Source: Nectonema munidae (lineage: Eukaryota; Nematomorpha; Nectonematoida; Nectonematidae). From it: a DNA stretch of 64,000 nt. The translations under genes were made by a program, and so were the position numbers. Each line of letters starts with the position of its first letter. Position 1 is the stretch's first letter. Positions 45,001-54,000 of this stretch are shown piece by piece. The notes beneath the pieces are model-generated. The model was given only the letters and a program-made list of their open reading frames with translations, was not told the DNA's origin and searched no databases. Location: the NCBI GenBank assembly GCA_030549495.1, contig JAUIRK010000799.1, positions 1-64,000 of the forward strand, given 5' to 3'.

Positions 45001-48000
45001 TTTACTTTTTGTTTTTAAATTTTTACGCTATCCAAATATTTGTGTAGAGTTAAGAAAATCTCTGGAGTGCTATTACTGGAAGATGCACATTGATAAATTA
45101 AATATGAGATGATGAAAACAAAATATGATTTTTCAATAGAAAATGCTTGAAGTAGTTTAAGTATAATTCGTAAAACGGATAATGGTTACCATGTCAAGTG
45201 TATAAAACAACGCACTTCAGGAATTTTCTTACTTCAAAGACTTTTGTGGAACCGTTCGTACGACCTTCTTCAAACTTCTTCTCTTTCAATTTTCCTCCAT
45301 TATTTACTTGTGCTATCGAGAGGATAGAAAGGGTATTTTAGGAAAGGTGTTAGATTGCAAGTATGCGGTTTTAATTGGTTCTTCTGAGAAGGATCTGTTG
45401 ATTTTTGAAACTCTTTTAGAAAAAAATATATTCTTACAAAGTACTTTCTATTATTATTTATAATTTGCTGAATTTACAACCATACTAGAAATCATATTTT
45501 ACTTTAGTGAAACTTTTTCAAACAAATTTCATTTTTACTTCTTTGAAATATTGTATCCGAGAAAAAAGGAGGTATAAATTTTTTCTTTATTTTGCTTCAA
45601 CATACTGATTGACATGAAAAGCTGATCTTAAAAAGCTAGACTAATTAATATCATCAGTTAAAAAATTGTAGCTTCATCAATTAGTGTAAATAACACTTCT
45701 TTCAATCTCATCCATGGAAAAAATATAAAAATATTTGTGTATTATCAATTTATCTTCAACCAAATCGATACCTTAAATGAAAAGCTATAGAAATCAACTA
45801 ATTATTATTATTATTATTTCCTACATGTATTGATTCTCTTCCAACAGCCAAGGAAGAACGTCTTGACCAAGATAATTTACAGTTAAAAATCTCAATTTTA
45901 CCTTCACTAATAGCGATTTATATATCTTTTTTGGTTTATTTTATATTTGATACATTTATAGTAGTTAAAAAACTTAACTATTTATCTATTCGTCCCATAT
46001 ATTAATGAAAATGTTTGGAGATCCTTAAAAAATAAATGAATATTAATCATGGCCCCATGCAAAAAAAATGATAAATGCTCTTCTATAGTCCTCTCAACGA
46101 GCGGACATTCAAACCAGAAGACATTTTAACCATGTAACTTTTTTTCATGCCCATATTACTCCAGGTTACCTAATTTAAAAATTTAGCTCCCCAATTTTAA
46201 AAGCATATAAATGAGAATAAAGTCAAAACTTTATTACTTTTCCTCAATAAATATTTTTACTATTATAATCTTTAAAATAATTTTTTTACCTTTTTTGTCT
46301 ATCTTTGAGGAAATCTGAAAGTTAATAAGCTAAAAATTTACTATGTAAATTATTATACAATATTTAGAAGTTATATTTATGAAGTTTTATTTCTATTAAA
46401 TTTTACTTAAATTTGTCGAAAAAGCGCAATAAAAATTTTGAATAATTTTTTTCCTAATTCTTTTGTATTAAAAGTAAATTCAAATTTTGTCATCTCAAAA
46501 TTTATTTACACAATAAAAATCAATTTTTCTGTGTAATTATCCTTATAGAATAACGCTTTACCAAAATTTGTTTACACATCACTTCGCATAAGCTTGAAAA
46601 ATACGTTTTGTTTAGCATTTAAATCAATTAATCGGACATTTTGGTGTTTAAAAAACGTGAACAAAAATTTTTATTCCGTACAGAAATAACCCTTACGAAA
46701 AAATGACATGAAAGAAAAAGAATGTTTATAATTAAAAAAAGATTTTATTAATCAAGTTAGATTTTTAAAACTATAAAATAAGTTAGTCAAATGTCATGTT
46801 TTTTCTATTTCATATCGGATTCCGTTATAGAGTATCCAGTAAATTCTGGGCAATCCGGCAAAACCTAAATATTCTGGAGCCGTAGGTATACCCTAAATTT
46901 TTTGTATTAATGTTGTATTTCATATATATAGCAATTTTATTTTAAGTTCGTCCTTTTTTACTTAACTTTTTCACTTAAAAGTGTGTTTTCGGTTAAGTTT
47001 TAAAACATTTTCTAAAAATTCAAAATAAGGTGGACATTTTGTTAGCCTCGAAAACAAAAACTACTTCTTTCTCATCTATTGTGGGGTGTTAATTCAATCA
47101 CAGGCTTTGATTGTTCCAACTATTTCAATTATGTGCTGGATAACATTTAATATAGCTCAGCACCCACACTATCAAAATCTTTAATTATGATTTTTAAAAA
47201 TTGATAAAAGTTTTATTCCTGCCATTTTAATAAACTTTTAAGTCGGAAGGAAGAATGAAATAGAAAATTATTTGCTACAAAATGTAAAATATAAAAATAA
47301 GATTTAATAACTTTTATTCATGGCCACTGACCCTCTACTTGGGTAAAAGGTGTAGGTAAAGAAGAAGAAAAAAAAGATTATCATTATATATAATTATTTC
47401 TCGGAAGTACCTTTTTTTCCTATTCATTCAATTAACTAATATTTCGGATAGAACTATTGAGAATCTAAATTTCAAAGAAAAAGTAAAAAAAGTTATTATA
47501 GCAAATCATTTCGTTTTTAAATAATTCATATATTTAAAAAATTTAACGAAAACAAACATCTCGCTTTCCTTGCCCTTTATTGATGTTATATAGGATGCTT
47601 ATTCTCCTTTTTTATTTTTTTTTTAACAAAATTTGTTCAAGTAGGAGATATTCCCCAAATAAGAAGGAATTTTTAACTAGATTATTTTTATGTGAACTTT
47701 ATTCGTTTTCATTGGATGATATAAAAATCTAAAACCAAATACTTGGCTGGAAAAGGGAAAAATGATATAAAATAATTATTCCAAAAATCCAAAATATAAT
47801 CTACGAATATTAAAAAATTCTACATATATATTTTAAATCTTGCAAATTATATGTGTCATTTGTTCAATCTTTTCACAGTTGGTATAACCCAACTTGTAAC
47901 TAAAAGTAATGCATGCCCTATGTTGAATCATCATACAATTTCGTAATGAGTAATGGGCGACGTAGTGTAGGTAATATTTAATATATATTTGTCAGCAGAT

Positions 48001-51000
48001 GGCTTAGTGTTTGGAGCGTATGGTCTCAATACAGTTGGTCTCGGTTCGATCCCTATCATTGGCCCAGATATGCAAATAGTAGTGATTTTCATTATGGATT
48101 AATATCACTACCATTAAAACATTCCATGTCTAATCTAGACCTTTATATATATATGGTGATGAGAAACGTAAAATTATATCGCTCTCATTACTCATTAATG
48201 ATCTGAATTTGTGTAGACAGAAATTTTTGGAGAAGAATATCCTGACACAATAAGAAATTGGTAAATAAGAAAGAAGATCACAATCGATATAACGTTTGTA
48301 GATTACAGCTTTTGAATGAAGTGCGTGTTTTTGAATAAATGAACATCTATCATCCGTGAACATTGTGAAATAAAAGATGGGAAGAAATTTTGGATTCTGT
48401 AAAGAAAAGCTTCTAATCATTCATACCCAGATAATAAGCACACCTTTCATCGCGATGCAACTGAAAAAGAGTTTCAAATTAAAGATGTGAAAGGAAGTTG
48501 TGGTGTTTTCGAACAGTAAAAATGAGATTTTATCAACAACAGAAACGAGAAATTTTTGACAAAACACAAGATTTCGTATGCAGATATAAGAATTTGAATT
48601 TTTAATACTTTATGTAGATTTATATTTCGAATAAATTTGTCGGCTCTTGACAAACTCTTATTTTTATTGTCGACGAAATTTAGTGTTTCTATCGATGACT
48701 AGAAAAAATTGAAACCTTCAAAATTTTATATTTAAAACAAACTCTTTTCGCACTTGATTCTCTCGAAGAAATTTGGTGTTTATTTGAACAACTAAAAAAG
48801 TTTCAAAGTTTTAGATTTATTAAATTTATATTTCAAATAAATTCTTTTGGCTCTTGACAAAATCTTATTCTTTCAGTATCCATGACTGAGTAAAATCTCC
48901 CAAGAGCCTTATGACAAATTCCCACTTAACACATTTTAAACCGATGTTCACAAAGGGAATGCAGACAAACGTTTACTTTCAATGAAATTAAATAAGAAAT
49001 ACCAAAGTCGTCTTCCTTTTTCGGTTGAAAATGGGTTATACCCGTTTTTACTGAAAATTTTATTGAATACTCGTAATTACCTTTTCTTTTTGCAAATACT
49101 AGAGATGTATTGGATATCCGCATCCACAAAAAATTTTTACATCCTCTTAACATCCTCATCCTCGGATCATTTAAGTTTCAAGTTCCGCTTTCGCAAATTT
49201 CAAACATTTTTCTTTTCTCTATATACCGCAAAGTTTTTTTGTAATTTTTACTTTATCCAAAATTTTTATGATATATAGCAACTAACGAATCAACAAACTA
49301 ATTTGCTTATACTTGATAACATTAACATAACTAACAACACAGGTTAATATTATTATTGTTAATATCATTATTATCAATCTTGGTGTGTAGACACATTATA
49401 TGGGTTCTCAACCCTTTTTTCCATTAAGTACCCCCTGAGTTATATAAGACCATCTTTCCGAACCCCCAATAACCTGCAATGAAGAAAATGGTAATTTATT
49501 GTCTAACTCATTAGGGTACATTGTACAAATTGAAAGAACAGACACTGCTACCACTAAATTTCATATTCCGCTATTACTACTATTTAAAATACTTCTTTTG
49601 ACAGCCATCTAAGTACCCCTAGAAATCTTGTTGTGAACCCCTGGCGGTTCGCGAACCTCATGTTAAGAACCCTTGGAAATCATGAATGTACAGCGCTTAT
49701 AACTTTAATTAGTTTTTTTCATTATTATTTCACAATTGATATAGGCCATTATTATTACGTAACCTTTTTGGTCGTGTTTTTTTGAGACACTCTGTATTTA
49801 AATTATTTTAAGGTGCAGATTTTGCCAATCAGTAACAACATGAAAAATGTAGGTAAAAGGAAGTTCTTTAAGATAGGCATGGTTTAAAATGTTTTTAAAA
49901 AAATTTCTCCCATAAAGTTTTCTTTGAAAATTAAAAATTTGTAAATTTTGACAAAAATTCTGAAAAAATTGTTAAAGTAAAAAAAAATTATAATAATTTT
50001 ATTCTAAAAAAAAAAATTTTTTTGGAACTTAAAAAGACAATTTTGAACTAAAAAAAGACGATTTTAAATTTAAAAAGGATACTTTTGAATTTGAAAAAGA
50101 CAATTTGAACTAAAAATGGTATATAAATTATTGTGAAAAAATAATTTCTTGAATTATTTAAAAAAGAGATTATTAAAAGAAAGAGGCATTTTATTCAAAA
50201 TATTTTAATATATTTGAAAGTTTGAAAACAATAATACATTATATTTTAAAAAGATAAAATATAAAAATTTTATATATATTTTGTTAGGGTAACGAGTGAT
50301 TATTGTATCGAGGGCCTAGCTCCCAAGCCCTTTTCCATGGCATACCTATACGTTGGTGGGAAGAAATATAGGACATTATTTTCTCAAATATGCGATTTTT
50401 CAACTTAAAAATTTTCTTTAATTATAAATTATCATGAAACTAATTAAACTTTTGGAAAGAGGAAAACGCATTAAATATATTTAAAAGTAAACAAATTTAT
50501 CTACTCACCTTAGTCTATAAATACATGGGTATCCACTATATTTCTTGAATTATACTCTCTGAATAATCTTATGTTCTAAAATATCAATTGCAGATAATGG
50601 GTTTAACAATTTCTAATAAATTTTTGAGATCCATAAAAAACATGAAAATAATTGTGTATATATTATCAATATATCTTGAACAAAATCAATAATAGGATAA
50701 AATTAATGATTATTTTTAGTCGCCTAAAATTGTGTATAAAAAATTTTTTCCAAGAAATTGCTCTAATTTAACAAATTTCAAAAAAAATTTTTAATTAAAG
50801 TAGAATATGCAAAAGAAACATATTAGTGCCCAGCTTCCTAGTCAATGCTCAATAATTATTATTATTGATTATTCAGTAATTTATGCATTTCACGAAGTGT
50901 GTAACAATTATTTAAAATGATTTAAAGTGTCCAATTTAACTTTATGCACATGTGAAGCAAGAGAGATGTTTGTAAATTTATCTTAGATGGTCACAAGTGT

Positions 51001-54000
51001 TTATAAACTAAACATAAATTATATTATACAATTTACATTGATTTATACAATTGATTGCGCGATATAATGTAAAATGAAATGGCAGCTTATTAACATATAC
51101 ATACACACTTATTAGAGCATATATACACCTACTAGAGGGGCCCTCTTGCATATTTGAATCGTAGAACCATTAAAATGTGTTGAATTTGAATAAATTCTCC
51201 CTCTTATGTTGGGGGATGTGGAGTCAGAAGAAAAATATCTAAATCTTACTCTGACTACTAGTACTTACAAAGATTCGCCTCCAACTAAATCTTTAAATAT
51301 TTATATATATATAAAGACAACTCTTACTTCCAATTTCGAATAATGAACTATATCCCTCTCTATATCCTTATAAAAAATAAACTGATATTTTTTACATTAT
51401 TGAAAATACTTGAAAAAATTGTCTTTTAATTCCAAAATAAATCAGACTCCGACTCTTACATTTTATTGGATATCGACCCCCCACTCCTCTCTCTTTGAAA
51501 TCTCCGATCCTACCGACTCCCTACTCTGATTCCGACTTCAACTCCGTTAACCCTGATCAAGAAATTTGTTCAGAGAATACAAATTGCTTAAATTGAATGA
51601 TAAACACCTAAAAGTTCAGATTGATAATAACTATCCTTCACAATGTATTCGACATTCAAAAGAAATGTTACTCTCTCAGAAATTTTCTAAACTTAATGAT
51701 AACTTTCTTCAGACTCAAGCTCTATCTCTCTTCAGTCTGTAAAGTTCAAAGAACTTGCCTTTACTTGATCTGTAAAAGCTCCTCTTCGGTAAAGAAGTTC
51801 AAAAATGGTTTAAAATATCTCACAAACAGAATTAGTTTTCCTTCTCTCATTAAATACTTTATTATGTATTAGAAATTAGGTTTATATTTTTAGTTAGATT
51901 TCCTTTTCTTGGTTTCGATAAATCTTCAAAATCAAACTTATTCAAAAATGAAAACACCATCCTGCATATTCAACTTCAATCTTGTTATACACCTTTTTGT
52001 ATTGAATTTAAATTTTATTTTAATATATAAATAAAGTATAGAATGAACAATAAAATATTTTCCCATTTTAAATTCGATTACTTTCGAGCTTACATTTTAT
52101 GACATCATTATTATTAATGAGAAATTATAGTAAATAATTAGTAGAACATTATTTTCTATTGCTAAAATCAATGGTTATTTTTGATTAACCTAAGTGGTTA
52201 GTAACAATGGTACGTTTGGATATAATTTGATAAATATAATACTAGTTAGTTACAAACTAGACTAGTTAACGAGTGGTTCATCTAAGAATTTGAGATGCGA
52301 TTTTTCTTCCGCCATCTCTAGATTTTTCTGCAGACATTGGAAGATGTATGCAGATTTTCATATCAATATTATGAATGACAGCTAAAAATTTTTGAATAGC
52401 ACATAATTACCATTACTAAGCTTATTTGTAATACTCGAAGTTTGTTGCTATTTATATACGGCTTGAATGAAAATTGAAAGGAATATTAACAATAGTTACA
52501 GCTTTTTTTTAACGAAAATAGTGTATCCGCAAAACAAAGCAAAAGCCTATAAAAATATCGCATCATAGATCACAATCATATTTTAAAAAATACAAAAAAA
52601 ATTCCAAAAAGTTAAACACATTTTTGTTATTTTAGGTGCATCCATCCCTATGTCTTGGTTGAAGGAAATTTGTGCGTCCTAAGTAAGTCTCAAGCATAAT
52701 TTCAACACATACATTTTTTCAACTTTATCAGGCTGGGAAAAGGATACGAAATTTTTTACAAAAGAATAGTTAACACGTGGACATAAAAAGGGACAAAAAT
52801 AGGAATTATTGAAAAATTCGGAGGCTTTTATTATATAAATGATTCCAAAAATTTTCGCGCCAGAACTTTTTGCTGTAAGACTTTTCTTTTCAAGACTTTT
52901 TGCCGTAAAGATTTTCGTTACGAGTTCTTTTTGTTGCGGAACTTTTCGTGCAATTCTCTTTTTAAGTAGAAAGTTTCATTGCAGACTTAGATCTTTCTAC
53001 AATGGCTCAAGGGAATTCAATCTACCTAATTAATCCTTATACATGTACTAAGTAAGAATGTACTAATTTTTCAACAAAAGAAATTTTTCCCATAAACTGT
53101 AAGCAAGTCAAAAGTAGAGCTGAAACAATTGCACTTTTATTTGTATTGAGATTTCACAAATCTGTATTTGATCCAACACTGTTAATTAAATAGCTTACTA
53201 ACTAAGTAACTTTTATTTTAAGCAAAAAAATTGGCCCCAAATGTCGATGCGCTCAATTGTCATTTGGCTGAATTCTCTTTAGGCAAAAAGACTTTCAAGC
53301 AAAAATGTCGGTAACCATATAAATGTAAAAATTATTTAAAACCTAATTTTAAAGTTTAATGGTAATAATTTTCATTATAATTTATGGTCTTGAAAAAACC
53401 ACTTAAACATCGAAGAGAGAAGAGGGAGAGGGGTGTATTTTCAAAGTCATTTGAGTGAATATATTGGCATGCTTATCTTTGATAGCCACCATTTTTCTGA
53501 TGGCAGAAATTTTAGTCATATATAGTCTCTTTGTCATAATACGTGTCTTGTTTGTTACAATATACTGTGTAAAGTCTACTTTGATGAAGTATGTGCAAGA
53601 TGTTTGATAGAACTCATACTTGTCTAAAAATGATTTACAATGAAAAAAAAATAAAAAAAATACATGAACATAAATAGGAATTTTTGGTGCGCATTCGTAA
53701 AAAAGTCTCTTAGAATTAGAAATTAAAAGATCTGGCTTAAGATATTCTAGAAATAATTACAATATAACGACCTAAACCGGATAAAATAGTGTTGGGCATA
53801 TTGTTCTTGGGACATGTGGATATACATGAAATCTAGTATGTATAGACTTGTTCTTAAAAGGTTATTAATTAAAAAACATAAATAAGATTGTAATTACAAA
53901 AAATTCACTTCTTATTGCTAAGCTCTACTTGTGCAGGTCTTGATACTTCACTAAAAAGATTGAATATAAAGAATTCTATTCACATATATAAGTTACCATA

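Larger units (their letters stand above)
37342..52635. other. 15.3-kb intron, exon 20 to 21
   Basis: The longest intron. Recognised contents are the palindromic copies at 40.35 and 50.0 kb, the second-family SINE at 48.0 kb, the MITE fragment at 49.1 kb and the MITE at 49.4 kb. The rest shows neither exons nor elements that I can identify. A minus-strand open frame at 44013-44336 (107 aa) is unrecognised and has no support beyond length. Confidence 0.6.

Noticed and set aside
48001-48075. A functional tRNA gene
   Set aside because: The acceptor stem does not pair and the anticodon loop is non-canonical; a SINE head explains it better.
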